Source of the DNA: Methanobacteriota archaeon
GTDB lineage: Archaea > Thermoplasmatota > E2 > DHVEG-1
NCBI GenBank assembly: GCA_026394435.1
Contig: JAPKYG010000148.1
Location: 1-29,144, forward strand
Direction: 5' to 3'
DNA length: 29,144 bases
Shown: positions 1 through 8,135 of the stretch, one piece after another
Numbering within the stretch: position 1 is the first letter of the stretch
Layout of the letters: each line of letters starts with the position of its first letter
Position numbers and translations under genes: made by a program
Notes under the pieces: model-generated
What the model saw: the letters and a program-made list of their open reading frames with translations, nothing else
The model's database searches: none
What the model was told of the DNA's origin: nothing

Positions 1-447
1 CTGACGTACTGTCTTCATGTGATCCTCCGATTCGAATTAGAGCTGGATCTTATTGAGGAGAAAATCACGGTTGCAGAGTTACCACAGTGTTGGAACCAAA
101 AAATTACTGACTTTTTAGGTATCACACCGAAAACCGATAAAGAAGGAGTATTGCAGGATATGCATTGGAGCGGGGGTGAGTTCGGGTATTTCCCCACCTA
201 TGCAATCGGAACAATCTACGCATCACAGCTCTTCAAACAATTCTTAAAAGAACACACGACAATGCGGGAAGAAATCTCCCGGGGTAATTTCACTGTCATA
301 TTGAACTGGCTTTCCGAGCATGTTTATCAATACGGACGTTTGATGACAGCTGATGAGATCATCAAGAAAACCTGTGGTGAAGGGTTAAATTCTAAAGTCT
401 TCGTTACATATCTAAAAGAGAAATACAACCCACTTTACGAGGTATAA
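1..447 (+). CDS. M32 family metallocarboxypeptidase, C-terminal part (5' end outside window)
   Basis: The reading frame is open from base 1 and ends with TAA at 445-447, leaving about 148 C-terminal residues. The opening LTYCLHVILRFELE, then WNQKITDFLGI, DMHWSGGEFGYFPTYAIGTIYASQL and the closing YLKEKYNPLY match the end of carboxypeptidase Taq-type (M32) enzymes. These are cytosolic zinc exopeptidases that trim C-terminal residues from peptides. The HExxH zinc site lies upstream of the window, so catalysis cannot be judged here. The GTG at 19 is an internal valine codon, not the start. The phosphoglycerate mutase gene follows within 10 bp on the same strand, so the two may be co-transcribed. 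Confidence 0.85.
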   Translation: MTYCLHVILRFELELDLIEEKITVAELPQCWNQKITDFLGITPKTDKEGVLQDMHWSGGEFGYFPTYAIGTIYASQLFKQFLKEHTTMREEISRGNFTVILNWLSEHVYQYGRLMTADEIIKKTCGEGLNSKVFVTYLKEKYNPLYEV

Positions 448-454
448 GGAGTTG

Positions 455-1141
455 ATGAGCCTGGCAACAATGGTATTAGTCAGACATGGGCAATCACAAT
501 GGAATTTAGAAAACAGGTTTACCGGCTGGGTGGACGTTCCGCTCTCTGTAAAAGGAAGAGATGAAGCAACGTCTGCTGGAAAGAAACTCAAAGACATGCG
601 ATTTGACACGATGTATGTCTCTCATCTCATGAGAGCGATTCAAACAATGCATTACATCTTGCTTGAATTAGCAGATAAACGAATCCCGATTATTTATCAT
701 GAGGAAAAACGCATTCATGATTGGGAGCATTATAGCGGTGACCGGGAGAATGAGATCCCCATCTACCAATCCGTTGATTTGGCAGAGCGATATTATGGTG
801 ATCTTCAGGGATTAAACAAGGCAGATACCATGAAAAAATATGGTGAGCAACAAGTCCATATCTGGCGACGTAGCTACGATGTCAACCCGCCGAAAGGGGA
901 AAGTCTCAAAGACACCTGTGAGCGAACCATCCCGTATTATAAAAATTATATTTTACTGGAGTTGCAGGCAGGGAAAAACATTCTCATCATCGCCCATGGT
1001 AACAGCCTCCGATCTATCATCAAGTACGTAGAAAACATATCTGACGAGGATATCCCAAACGTCGAGATACCAACCGGTGTTCCGATCGTTTATACCTTTG
1101 ATGCCCAGATGAAACTCCAGAAAAAGACGTTATTAGAGTAG
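455..1141 (+). CDS. gpmA: 2,3-bisphosphoglycerate-dependent phosphoglycerate mutase
   Basis: Interconverts 3- and 2-phosphoglycerate in glycolysis and gluconeogenesis through a phosphohistidine. The N-terminus has the histidine phosphatase motif VRHGQSQWN followed by NRFTGWVDVPLS. YYGDLQGLNKADTMKKYG and the second catalytic His in IAHGNSLRSIIKY follow, then IPTGVPIVY, all typical of the dPGM family. Length (228 aa) fits. Compared with short bacterial forms there is an insert before YYGDLQG, also known in other dPGMs. The start is uncertain. TTG 452 and ATG 455 lie directly after AAGGAG (446-451), and ATG 470 would begin MVLVRHGQ without a clear ribosome site. dPGM occurs in some archaea, including Thermoplasma, while others use the cofactor-independent type. 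Confidence 0.93.
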   Translation: MSLATMVLVRHGQSQWNLENRFTGWVDVPLSVKGRDEATSAGKKLKDMRFDTMYVSHLMRAIQTMHYILLELADKRIPIIYHEEKRIHDWEHYSGDRENEIPIYQSVDLAERYYGDLQGLNKADTMKKYGEQQVHIWRRSYDVNPPKGESLKDTCERTIPYYKNYILLELQAGKNILIIAHGNSLRSIIKYVENISDEDIPNVEIPTGVPIVYTFDAQMKLQKKTLLE

Positions 1142-1201
1142 GATAAAACCTAAATACCTGTTTTTTATCACTGTTTATTAATTAATTTCGAGAGAGAGTA
1201 T

Positions 1202-2269
1202 ATGATTGAGCAACGATTCAAATGCCCGAACTGTGGTGAAATTGCCTCCTTCTTCGGAAATCCAGGAGAGCAGATGACAGTCTCCTGTACAGCCTGTAAC
1301 TCAAAAGGCCGCATTACCATCCCGGTTCTTGCACAGAACAATAACTCTGCTATCGAGGTTTCTAATCTGAAGAAAGTCTACGGTGATCTGACTGCGGTAG
1401 ATGATATCTCCTTTTCCGTGAAAACTGGAGAAGTTTTCGCGTTTCTCGGGCCAAACGGGGCAGGCAAAACAACCACCGTGGAAATGATTGAATCTATTAG
1501 GGAACCAACCGCGGGATCCATCACACTATTAGGAAAGGATATTAGAACCCAGTTTAACGAAGTAAAAGAACACATTGGGATTCTTCCCCAGGAATTCCAT
1601 TCCTTTGAACGATTAACGGTACGTGAAACCCTGGTGTATTTCTCAAATCTCTACAAGAAAAAAGCTGATGTTGACGAAATTATACAATCCTTAGATTTAA
1701 CGTCCCATAAAAATATGTTGTACCGGAATCTTTCTGGTGGATTGAAGCAGCGGGTTGGTGTCGCAATCTCATTGGTAAATGACCCAGAGATAATCTTCCT
1801 TGATGAACCAACAACTGGGTTGGACCCCAAAGCCCGACGAGAGGTCTGGGGTGTGATCGCAGGATTACGCAAGAAAGGAAAAACCGTGTTTCTCACCACA
1901 CATTATATGGAGGAAGCTGAGTTCTTGGCTGACCACATTGCGGTTATTTTCAAGGGGAAAATCATCGCAGAGGGCACCCTTGAGGACTTGATCCGTAACT
2001 ATGGAAAAAGTAGTACCCTGCATATTAAGAAGTGTAAAAACGCCACTGATGTTATTGAAATGCTGAAACAAGAAGGATACGATGAGGTATCCTCAGAGGG
2101 TAACGGCGATATTGCAATTAAGATAGACTACAAAGAACGTGTATTAGAAATATTATCGCATCTGCGCCATGATTGCATTGAATATGAGAGTCTCGACATC
2201 AGACGATCAAATCTCGAAGAGGTCTTTTTACGACTGACTGGTTCAAAACTAACGGAGGACAAACAATGA
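1202..2269 (+). CDS. ABC transporter ATPase with N-terminal zinc-ribbon-like segment
   Basis: ATP-binding subunit of an ABC-2-type exporter. Residues 1-40 carry two CxxC pairs (C8/C11 and C29/C32), a zinc-ribbon-like extension not part of the usual ABC subunit. The nucleotide-binding domain follows: Walker A GPNGAGKTT near residue 83, Q-loop LPQEFHSFE, signature LSGGLKQR, Walker B IIFLDEPTTGLDP and H-loop TTHYMEEAE. The last ~90 residues resemble the C-terminal extension of NatA/DrrA-type ATPases. The ATG is preceded by only a purine-rich GAGAGAGAG. An AT-rich TATA-like stretch around 1173-1182 suits a near-leaderless start. The permease gene overlaps the stop by 4 bp (ATGA), implying a coupled pair. 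Substrate unknown. Confidence 0.93.
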   Translation: MIEQRFKCPNCGEIASFFGNPGEQMTVSCTACNSKGRITIPVLAQNNNSAIEVSNLKKVYGDLTAVDDISFSVKTGEVFAFLGPNGAGKTTTVEMIESIREPTAGSITLLGKDIRTQFNEVKEHIGILPQEFHSFERLTVRETLVYFSNLYKKKADVDEIIQSLDLTSHKNMLYRNLSGGLKQRVGVAISLVNDPEIIFLDEPTTGLDPKARREVWGVIAGLRKKGKTVFLTTHYMEEAEFLADHIAVIFKGKIIAEGTLEDLIRNYGKSSTLHIKKCKNATDVIEMLKQEGYDEVSSEGNGDIAIKIDYKERVLEILSHLRHDCIEYESLDIRRSNLEEVFLRLTGSKLTEDKQ

Positions 2270-3375
2270 ACCTCAAAATCGTGTGGATGGATTTCATTTA
2301 CAGTGTAAAGGGATGGTATCGTAGCAGAGGCGGCATGTTTTGGAGCCTCGCGTTTCCTGTGATTCTTATTTTATTGTTCGGTGCGATTTTCTCAGGTGTT
2401 GGTAGTTCGAAATACACCTTGTATATACAAGACCAGGATCAAACAGAGATGTCCAGAGGGTTTAATGCAACACTGAATGCAACAAAGCTCTTTAACATCA
2501 ACATTGTAAAAACTGATGTGAACGTTACCTCCTTTATCAAGGAGAAGAACATCAAAAGTTTGATTGTGATACCAAAGGGATTTGAACAGACCATCAAAAA
2601 CTCGTTTATGAATCCATCGGCACGGGTGAATCTCTCATTTTATTTTGATCCTAGTGAGCAGACAACAACCCAGGTCATACGAAGCGTTATCTCCAGTATT
2701 CTACAAGAGATGAACAAAAATCTTTCTCAAGGGAGAACAATCATCGGGGTAAGCGAGATAAGCACGATTACTGAAAACTTCAATTTCATTGATTTCTTTC
2801 TGCCGGGGATGATTGGCTTTACCATCATGCAAGGCGCTATTTACGGCAGCATTGAACGGAATACGAAATACCGGAAAGACGGCATCCTTCGGAAATTGCT
2901 GACCACGCCGATCACGAGAACCGAATGGATCCTTGCGAAGATGTTATTCATGATGTTCCTAGCTGCTCTTACGACCGCATTGATTACGATCATTGGTATT
3001 TTAGTATTTGGTATGACTGTGAATATTTCTCCTCTGGTGATTATTATCCTTATTGCGACCAGTTTCCTATTCTCTGGGATGGGGATGCTTATTGGTCGGT
3101 TTGTCAAAGAAGAAGAAACCGCAGATACCGCGGCTGGGGCAATCAGCTTCCCTATGATGTTTCTTGCAGGAACATTCTTCCCGTTAGAACAAATGCCGCA
3201 GTTCCTTCAAACAATCGCACACATACTCCCTCTTTACTATGTGAACGAAGGGCTACGGAATTCGATGATTTACCTGAACCAAACAGAATCGCTGATCAAC
3301 GGTGCCGTCGTTATTATCTTCGCAGCTGTTTTCTTCATTACCGGGGTGCTGTTGACGAAGTGGAAGGAAGATTAA
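2266..3375 (+). CDS. ABC-2 type transporter permease
   Basis: Membrane subunit partnered with the overlapping ATPase gene. One hydrophobic helix near residues 25-45 (FWSLAFPVILILLFGAIFSG) is followed by a long extracytoplasmic segment (about 50-170), then a C-terminal bundle of five or so helices from about residue 175. This is the usual ABC-2 (YhgE/NatB/DrrB-like) layout. The motif RNTKYRKDGILRKLLTTPITRTEWILAK matches the conserved cytoplasmic loop of ABC-2 permeases, and SFPMMFLAGTFFPLEQMP is typical of the fifth-helix region. The gene starts in an ATGA overlap with the ATPase stop. Its TAA stop lies in the TTAA that also gives the stop of the convergent gene. Cargo cannot be predicted. Confidence 0.9.
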   Translation: MNLKIVWMDFIYSVKGWYRSRGGMFWSLAFPVILILLFGAIFSGVGSSKYTLYIQDQDQTEMSRGFNATLNATKLFNINIVKTDVNVTSFIKEKNIKSLIVIPKGFEQTIKNSFMNPSARVNLSFYFDPSEQTTTQVIRSVISSILQEMNKNLSQGRTIIGVSEISTITENFNFIDFFLPGMIGFTIMQGAIYGSIERNTKYRKDGILRKLLTTPITRTEWILAKMLFMMFLAALTTALITIIGILVFGMTVNISPLVIIILIATSFLFSGMGMLIGRFVKEEETADTAAGAISFPMMFLAGTFFPLEQMPQFLQTIAHILPLYYVNEGLRNSMIYLNQTESLINGAVVIIFAAVFFITGVLLTKWKED

Positions 3376-5345
3376 CTCGCCGGGTAACTAAAATTCGTGT
3401 TTTTGAAAAATGAGAAATCAAGGTTGCCCCAGTCGTTAAAATCTCCTCGTCCATGAGAACCATCGGAAAAATCCATCATTGCAAAGGTGTATACATAATT
3501 CAAGAGGCTCCTATAATTACTATAGAACCAGAATTCTTTGTAGATTGGTTTCATCGTCATGTGGTTATCAATACCGTTATATTTAGTTACGATGAGACCA
3601 AAGGTATGTCCTGTTTCATGCATCGCTGAGGTCATCGCGAGCCATTCGCGACGATAATGCGGATATTTTTCTCCTAATAATTGCGCACCAATGACAAATG
3701 AATTCAGGCTATCCCAACCGACCACTGCGAATCCTGGTCCTTCAGTGTAGTCGCAAATTAATCCATAGTGGAAGATGCGTTGCCGTGGGTTGTTCAAATC
3801 ATTGTGAAGGAAATAATCCCAATAGAGGTTTATGAGGTCTGCGTAGGAGACAAACGATCGAGAAGGTATTTCTTCTCCACCACTGAGGTTTCCTGTGTCA
3901 ACATGAAGAGTGATGTTGTGTTCTAAGGGATTGGAGCCAAATTGATCCATGTAACATTCTTCGATGTTATTTAATGAATCATTATCTGGGTCTAGATGCT
4001 GATGATCATCCCAGACGGCCGGGTTGTATCCCCATTTAATTTCCCACCAGTCTGGTGCTCCATCGCTATCTGTATCAGGGTCTGAAAAGGTGATGTGTTC
4101 TGGCCAAGGGTCTGTGTAATTTGGTTTTTGAAAGGTTTTTTCTAGAATCCAGTTTGGTCCTACATCCGGCATCGGGAATGAGAGCCAGGGTGCATAGGTA
4201 ATTTCGCGTGGGTTCCAGGTACCACGATCTGCTCTGGTAAGACCGGTGTGCGCTGGTCCATTCTTGGATCCCCACCAGTTATATATGGCATCAATAGCAG
4301 ATGATTTTGCGTACAGTCCGTAGTTTTCGTTCTTGTAAAGGTTGCACCAGGAAACGGCGAATGCGCTGTTCTCCGCATAGATTCCATAGCGGAGATTTTT
4401 TGTAAAAATACAGTTAGTCAAAATAATAGCGGAGACTGTTTCTTTAAGTTTGCAGGCAAAATGGGTGTTGAGGGAGAAATTGCAATGGTCAATGAAACAG
4501 GTTGACGAATTAACGAGATTGACACCAAAGCCATTATGAACGAGATAGCAATTGATGATGTTAATATAATTACAGTCTACGAAAAACATCCCACCTTCAT
4601 TATCGTCGTTATCGCGGGCAGCTGAACTTGATATCTGAATGTTGGAGGAATGCTCGCAGAGGAATCCGATGCCGTTGGTGTCTGTGTAGGAATTTGTAAT
4701 GGTGATACAATGTGTATCATAAAGGTAAACGCCGATGCCGTTGTGGTAGAAGGTACATTGATCGATAGTGACAAATGCGGATGATGAGAACATAATGCCG
4801 TAACCATTGGTATGGAATCGACAATTTGTTATGATGGTTTCACTGCTGTTTTGTACAGAAATACCGGTGCGTGTCCGGTAGATGGTACATTCGGTGATGG
4901 TGGTGGTGTTTGCGGTAACGGTAACGCCTCCATTTCCTTGATATCCCCCAGAGTTTCGTATCGTGAATTTACTGATGTACACGTTGTCGCTGGTGATGGT
5001 AATGATAGATCCATTATTCTGTCCGTCGATGACGGTGTTTTCCTGTTGTTGCCCTCGGAAATAAATCGATTTATTGATGGTGACTGTTTCGTTGTATATG
5101 CCATTGAACACGTACACGGTGTCGCCGTCGATTGCATGAAGGATGCCGCCGCGGATGTATTGGTACGGGTAGTCGTATGAACCATTCCATGGTCCTTGGG
5201 TGTTGTTGTCGTCGACGTAGATGGTCATTCCCGTGGGAAGAGCGGATTTATAGGTTGTCTCTTTTTGTTTTATTGGATTTGCGATGGATATTGTTGATGT
5301 AAATAGTATGAATGTTGCTAGGATCAGTAGACAGTGTTTTTTCAT
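3372..5345 (-). CDS. Secreted beta-helix protein with Ca-binding linker and zincin-like C-terminal domain
   Basis: Predicted exported protein of 657 aa. An N-terminal signal peptide (MKKHCLLILATFILFTSTIS) precedes YVDDNNTQGPWNGSYDYPYQYI. A right-handed parallel beta-helix of NosD/pectate-lyase type spans about residues 45-390 (repeats such as ITITNSYTDTNGIGFL). An Asp/Asn-rich segment around 430-480 (DPDTDSDGAPDWWEIKWGYNP, DPDNDSLNNIEE) resembles thrombospondin type 3 calcium loops. The C-terminal domain has HETGHTFGL (H576, E577, H580), a zinc-protease HExxHxxG motif. The metzincin third His is replaced (position 586 is Val) and no clear Met-turn is seen, so activity is uncertain. A ribosome site AGGAG lies ~8 nt upstream. 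No cell-wall sorting tail was recognised. Substrate unknown. Confidence 0.85.
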   Translation of the reverse strand: MKKHCLLILATFILFTSTISIANPIKQKETTYKSALPTGMTIYVDDNNTQGPWNGSYDYPYQYIRGGILHAIDGDTVYVFNGIYNETVTINKSIYFRGQQQENTVIDGQNNGSIITITSDNVYISKFTIRNSGGYQGNGGVTVTANTTTITECTIYRTRTGISVQNSSETIITNCRFHTNGYGIMFSSSAFVTIDQCTFYHNGIGVYLYDTHCITITNSYTDTNGIGFLCEHSSNIQISSSAARDNDDNEGGMFFVDCNYINIINCYLVHNGFGVNLVNSSTCFIDHCNFSLNTHFACKLKETVSAIILTNCIFTKNLRYGIYAENSAFAVSWCNLYKNENYGLYAKSSAIDAIYNWWGSKNGPAHTGLTRADRGTWNPREITYAPWLSFPMPDVGPNWILEKTFQKPNYTDPWPEHITFSDPDTDSDGAPDWWEIKWGYNPAVWDDHQHLDPDNDSLNNIEECYMDQFGSNPLEHNITLHVDTGNLSGGEEIPSRSFVSYADLINLYWDYFLHNDLNNPRQRIFHYGLICDYTEGPGFAVVGWDSLNSFVIGAQLLGEKYPHYRREWLAMTSAMHETGHTFGLIVTKYNGIDNHMTMKPIYKEFWFYSNYRSLLNYVYTFAMMDFSDGSHGRGDFNDWGNLDFSFFKNTNFSYPAS

Positions 5346-5423
5346 TCGTGTTCTCCTAGTTGGGACATGTAAGATTCTAATACATAAAGGTATCTCTATA
5401 AATATCGAAAAATAGAGAAAAGT

Positions 5424-5445
5424 ATTTGTATTAATAATTACAAAT
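5424..5445. promoter_or_regulatory. Inverted repeat, possible operator between divergent genes
   Basis: Arms ATTTGTA (5424-5430) and TACAAAT (5439-5445) flank an 8-bp AT spacer. The element lies in the divergent gap between the beta-helix gene and the 39-codon ORF, touching the TATA-like stretch at about 5444-5456 that could serve the latter. Its symmetry suits a dimeric regulator. The local AT-richness makes chance symmetry possible. Confidence 0.35.
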
Positions 5446-5504
5446 ATATTTATTGTATAATGTTATCAATGAGCATCTTATGAAATGGAAGGGGACGTAA
5501 AAAA

Positions 5505-5624
5505 ATGTTGGTCGTAGGATCCGTTTCAAGCAATGAAGAAGAACGCGAAGTACGATTCATCGCAGATATATTTCTAATCGGAGAACGAATCAGGTATCTT
5601 GCACGTCAACAAAAAAACCAATAA
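5505..5624 (+). CDS. Hypothetical small protein, 39 aa
   Basis: A short ORF whose product begins MLVVGSVSSNEEEREVRF and continues with IADIFLIGERIRYLARQQKNQ. No family is recognised. It is charged, with one likely amphipathic helix from about residue 11 to 35, which could be a small regulatory or DNA-binding helix (guess). Support for being real: a GGAAGGGG ribosome site ends about 10 nt before the ATG, a TATA-like AATATATTTATTG lies ~50 bp upstream, and a GC-rich hairpin with flanking T/A runs follows immediately. Not proven; it lies in a gap of more than 300 bp otherwise empty of genes. Confidence 0.4.
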   Translation: MLVVGSVSSNEEEREVRFIADIFLIGERIRYLARQQKNQ

Positions 5625-5633
5625 AAAAAAAAC

Positions 5634-5659
5634 GAGGGGGCGCCCCTCACCATCTTTTT
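5634..5659. terminator. Bidirectional hairpin terminator
   Basis: GAGGGG-GCG-CCCCTC (5634-5648) forms a six-pair GC stem. It is followed on the plus strand by TCTTTTT. On the other side a run of A lies before it, which reads as a T run on the minus strand. It sits between the 39-codon ORF (plus) and the Lrp-domain gene (minus) that converge here, so it can end both transcripts. T-runs are the main archaeal termination signal; the hairpin is an added feature. Confidence 0.6.
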
Positions 5660-5681
5660 ATGAATCAAGATAAAAATTTTA

Positions 5682-5924
5682 TTACCCAGATAAGCTCTTT
5701 GTCCCAATCAATGTTTTTGAATCCATCACGCCTTGGATCGCCCGGATTTTATTAATCACAATACTGCCAATAGAATCGATATCCGATGCTTCAATTTTCA
5801 CAAGAATATCGAATTCCCCAAATAGCGGGTGAACCTCAACGATCTCTGAGATATGGGTGAGTTTCTCATACACAGTTTTCTCATGGAGCGGGCTTATACT
5901 TAACAACGCAAATCCAATTGCCAT
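5682..5924 (-). CDS. Standalone Lrp/AsnC ligand-binding (RAM) domain protein
   Basis: An 80-aa protein consisting only of the effector-binding domain of Lrp/AsnC regulators. The pattern IVEVHPLFGEFDILVKIEA, then the helix SIVINKIRAIQGVMDSKTLIGTK, is the alpha-beta RAM/AsnC_trans_reg fold. The DNA-binding helix-turn-helix is absent and there is no room for it before the start. Such lone domains are common in archaea. They can form oligomers that sense amino acids or mix with full-length Lrp proteins. A TATA-like element around 5949-5956 lies about 28 nt upstream of the ATG, consistent with a leaderless transcript. Ligand unknown. Confidence 0.85.
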   Translation of the reverse strand: MAIGFALLSISPLHEKTVYEKLTHISEIVEVHPLFGEFDILVKIEASDIDSIGSIVINKIRAIQGVMDSKTLIGTKSLSG

Positions 5925-6049
5925 GAGAGAGGAAATACTCTATCTCCATCTTATAGTTTTCTTTTGCCCATGGCCACCGTGAGAAAATATTATGAGCCGA
6001 AAGCACTATCACATTATTCATCAATCATCCATCATCTTGAGGATAGAGC

Positions 6050-6610
6050 ATGGAAGTTAGAGAAGCAATTCAAAAAAGGCGTGCGTATCGTTCCCTTGAT
6101 CCTGTTGTAATTACAGAGGATTTGATAAGAGATCTGGCAGGATGTGCACAACTGTCTGCCTCGTGTTTTAACAATCAACCCTGGCGTTTCGTGTTTGTCT
6201 ATGATCCGGACATGCTGAAAAAGATGCATGAAGCACTTTCACAAGGAAATGAGTGGGCGCGCAGTGCCTCTATGATAATTGCAGTGTTAAGTAAAAAAGA
6301 ATTTGATTGCGCCATCAAAGAACGTGTGTACCATCAGTTCGATACGGGGATGGCGACCGCGTTTCTCATTCTTCGGGCAACGGAGCTCGGGCTGGTTGCT
6401 CATCCGATCGCTGGGTACAGTCCAAAGAAAACACGGGAAGTACTAGGAATACCAGAGGATCTAGAAGTAATCACTCTCGTTATCATAGGAAAGCATGCGG
6501 TAACTATCAAACCAATTCTTTCAGAAAAACAGGTGAAAGATGAAAAAACAAGACAGGAACGATTTCCCCTTGAAAAATTCGTGTACCTGAATCGATTTAC
6601 GAATCCATAA
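6050..6610 (+). CDS. Nitroreductase family protein
   Basis: FMN-dependent oxidoreductase of the nitroreductase fold, 186 aa. The N-terminus EVREAIQKRRAYRSLDPVVI has the family's RRSxRxF-like flavin phosphate site (here RRAYRSL). CAQLSASCFNNQPWRFVFV is the conserved flavin-binding segment, and ATAFLILRATELGLVAHPIAGYSPKKTREVLGIP is the typical middle. The electron acceptor in the cell cannot be told from sequence. A GAGG ribosome site lies 7 nt before the ATG. The neighbouring Lrp-domain gene diverges and the PAC2 gene converges 7 bp after the stop. Confidence 0.9.
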   Translation: MEVREAIQKRRAYRSLDPVVITEDLIRDLAGCAQLSASCFNNQPWRFVFVYDPDMLKKMHEALSQGNEWARSASMIIAVLSKKEFDCAIKERVYHQFDTGMATAFLILRATELGLVAHPIAGYSPKKTREVLGIPEDLEVITLVIIGKHAVTIKPILSEKQVKDEKTRQERFPLEKFVYLNRFTNP

Positions 6611-6617
6611 AAAAAGA

Positions 6618-7379
6618 TTAGCCGTACATATGTGTCGGGAGCTGTACGGTTGAGGGTGCCGTCGGTTGTGCCTGTTTAATAAATGCGCGTATTTTCTGTT
6701 CAATCTGTTCAGCTTCCTTATACAACGGTTCAGTGTCGATTTTCATTCCAGGAAGCATTTTACCAAGTGTTTCAACAAGCAATGCTGCTGCTCGTGAATC
6801 TGGGTATGACGTATGCGCCTCTGCGAGAAGACAAAGGACATCGCGTTTCAATCGTACCCCCTCATAGAGTAACACGCCGGTGATACCAGTAATCATTCCT
6901 TCTTGTGTCTCTTCAATGGTATACGTCTTAAGGACATCCTTCATTTTTTGTGTACTTGCGACTCCATGAGTTTTTAATTTTTTTGGGTCCAGAGCATGTG
7001 TTCCTTCTAATGTTACAATAAAGCTGCATTTCTTTTTCTTTGCCCAAGCAAGAATTGCATCCCCAAGTGGGTGAATGATATCGACTGTGGGCATAAACTC
7101 AGAGATGATAACAACGATTTGTTCACAGATGCCCTCAGGCTCACATTTTTTCTTTCCAGCGTAGATTCGTACTGGTGGGGATGGGACTCCCTTATGGATG
7201 ACTGCTGCAGGCATGAAATATCGGGATTGGATCGTTCCAATTTCCTCAAGTTTTAATTGATCGATGATGAAATGTCCAGCAATCGAACTGACAAGCCCAA
7301 CTGTAGGGAATGCCTCAATGAGGATTGAATTTGAAAGATCAACTTCCTTATACTCTATGATCTGAATATCTTTCTCCAT
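6618..7379 (-). CDS. PAC2 family protein, archaeal proteasome-assembly chaperone homologue
   Basis: Homologue of eukaryotic PAC2 and archaeal PbaA/PbaB, 253 aa from the ATG at 7379 (a GTG at 7388 is the alternative). Typical segments: ILIEAFPTVGLVSSIAGHFIIDQL, the strand SRYFMPAAVIHKG, then GITGVLLYEGVRL, LLAEAHTSYPDSRAAALLVETLGKMLPGMKIDTEPL. The C-terminus ends in Met-Tyr-Gly, fitting the hydrophobic-Tyr-X (HbYX) motif by which proteasome activators dock in the pockets of the 20S alpha ring. That supports a proteasome role over other PAC2 relatives. A TATA-like GTATATTCTT centred ~28 nt upstream of 7379 suggests a nearly leaderless mRNA. Biochemistry is inferred from family. Confidence 0.88.
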   Translation of the reverse strand: MEKDIQIIEYKEVDLSNSILIEAFPTVGLVSSIAGHFIIDQLKLEEIGTIQSRYFMPAAVIHKGVPSPPVRIYAGKKKCEPEGICEQIVVIISEFMPTVDIIHPLGDAILAWAKKKKCSFIVTLEGTHALDPKKLKTHGVASTQKMKDVLKTYTIEETQEGMITGITGVLLYEGVRLKRDVLCLLAEAHTSYPDSRAAALLVETLGKMLPGMKIDTEPLYKEAEQIEQKIRAFIKQAQPTAPSTVQLPTHMYG

Positions 7380-7451
7380 GATGCCCACAGGTAGTACATC
7401 TCTTGTATATTCTTAATTATTATCATTCCAAAGAAAAGAGATGCATGTTTT

Positions 7452-8048
7452 TTATAATACAAGATCAGTTAATTCTGATAACCTCTGAATCGTGATATCA
7501 GCATCAATGTTGAGACCGATGACAATACATCCTGCTGCTCGTCCTGCTTTGACATCGCTCTCTGTGTCTCCAACCAAGAGGGCGGTTTTCGGGGTAACAC
7601 CAAGTTGTTTACACGCTGCAAATACGATCTCAGGATCAGGTTTTGCTTTCAGCACATCATCACTGGTAATAATCGCCTCGAAATACTGCGTGATATCAAA
7701 CTTCTTAAGAATCTGTCGCGCACAATCAGTTGGCGTATTGGTAATGACCGCTTTCTTGTAAGAAACAAGCTGTTTCAACGCACTCTTGGTATCAGGATAA
7801 ATTCTGATATAATCGAGATGATTACCATAGGTGATATTGCAAAACGGTGCAACCTTTGGGTTTAACTTCAATCGTTTCAAGTTCGCCCTGAGATCATGAC
7901 CCCAATACGTCTCAATAAATTCGTCTCTTGTCAGCTCTTGGTGTTTGAATTTCTTCAGCGCACTGTTCAGCGCTTTCCACCAGGAATCCAGTGAATCGAC
8001 CAGTACACCATCCATGTCGAAGAGAATCGCACTTGGCTGAAGTTTCAT
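7452..8048 (-). CDS. HAD superfamily hydrolase (phosphoglycolate phosphatase-like)
   Basis: Cytosolic phosphatase of the beta-phosphoglucomutase/Gph group. Motif I is FDMDGVLVDS (D11 nucleophile and D13 acid/base from the ATG at 8048). Motif II is the Thr in AVITNTP, motif III is Lys in KAKPDPEIV, and motif IV is LLVGDTESDVKAGRAAG. An alpha-helical cap lies between motifs I and II. Substrate is not predictable. The frame extends to a TTG at 8084, adding 12 poorly conserved residues. The shared promoter places the mRNA 5' end near 8084, so either a leaderless TTG start or a ~36-nt leader before ATG 8048 is possible; ATG is preferred. Confidence 0.87.
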   Translation of the reverse strand: MKLQPSAILFDMDGVLVDSLDSWWKALNSALKKFKHQELTRDEFIETYWGHDLRANLKRLKLNPKVAPFCNITYGNHLDYIRIYPDTKSALKQLVSYKKAVITNTPTDCARQILKKFDITQYFEAIITSDDVLKAKPDPEIVFAACKQLGVTPKTALLVGDTESDVKAGRAAGCIVIGLNIDADITIQRLSELTDLVL

Positions 8049-8105
8049 GTCCTTCGAAGCCAGGAGTATCTCACCATGGTACAAAAATGTTTTCCAACCA
8101 ACACG

Positions 8106-8113
8106 ATTTAAAT
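8106..8113. promoter_or_regulatory. Palindromic TATA box shared by divergent HAD and yjbQ genes
   Basis: ATTTAAAT is its own reverse complement. It is centred 26.5 bp before the yjbQ ATG (8136) and about 25.5 bp before the first in-frame start of the HAD gene on the other strand (8084). Archaeal transcription begins about 25-27 bp from the TATA centre. One box could therefore serve both directions and give a leaderless yjbQ mRNA. No second AT-rich box is needed in this short gap. Confidence 0.55.
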
Positions 8114-8135
8114 AGAAAAAACTGATGATTTATGT

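Noticed and set aside
4812..5180. Plus-strand and other-frame ORFs across the beta-helix gene
   Set aside because: They lie inside a well-supported signal-peptide/beta-helix gene. Their Val/Asp/Gly-rich composition is a by-product of its repeats.
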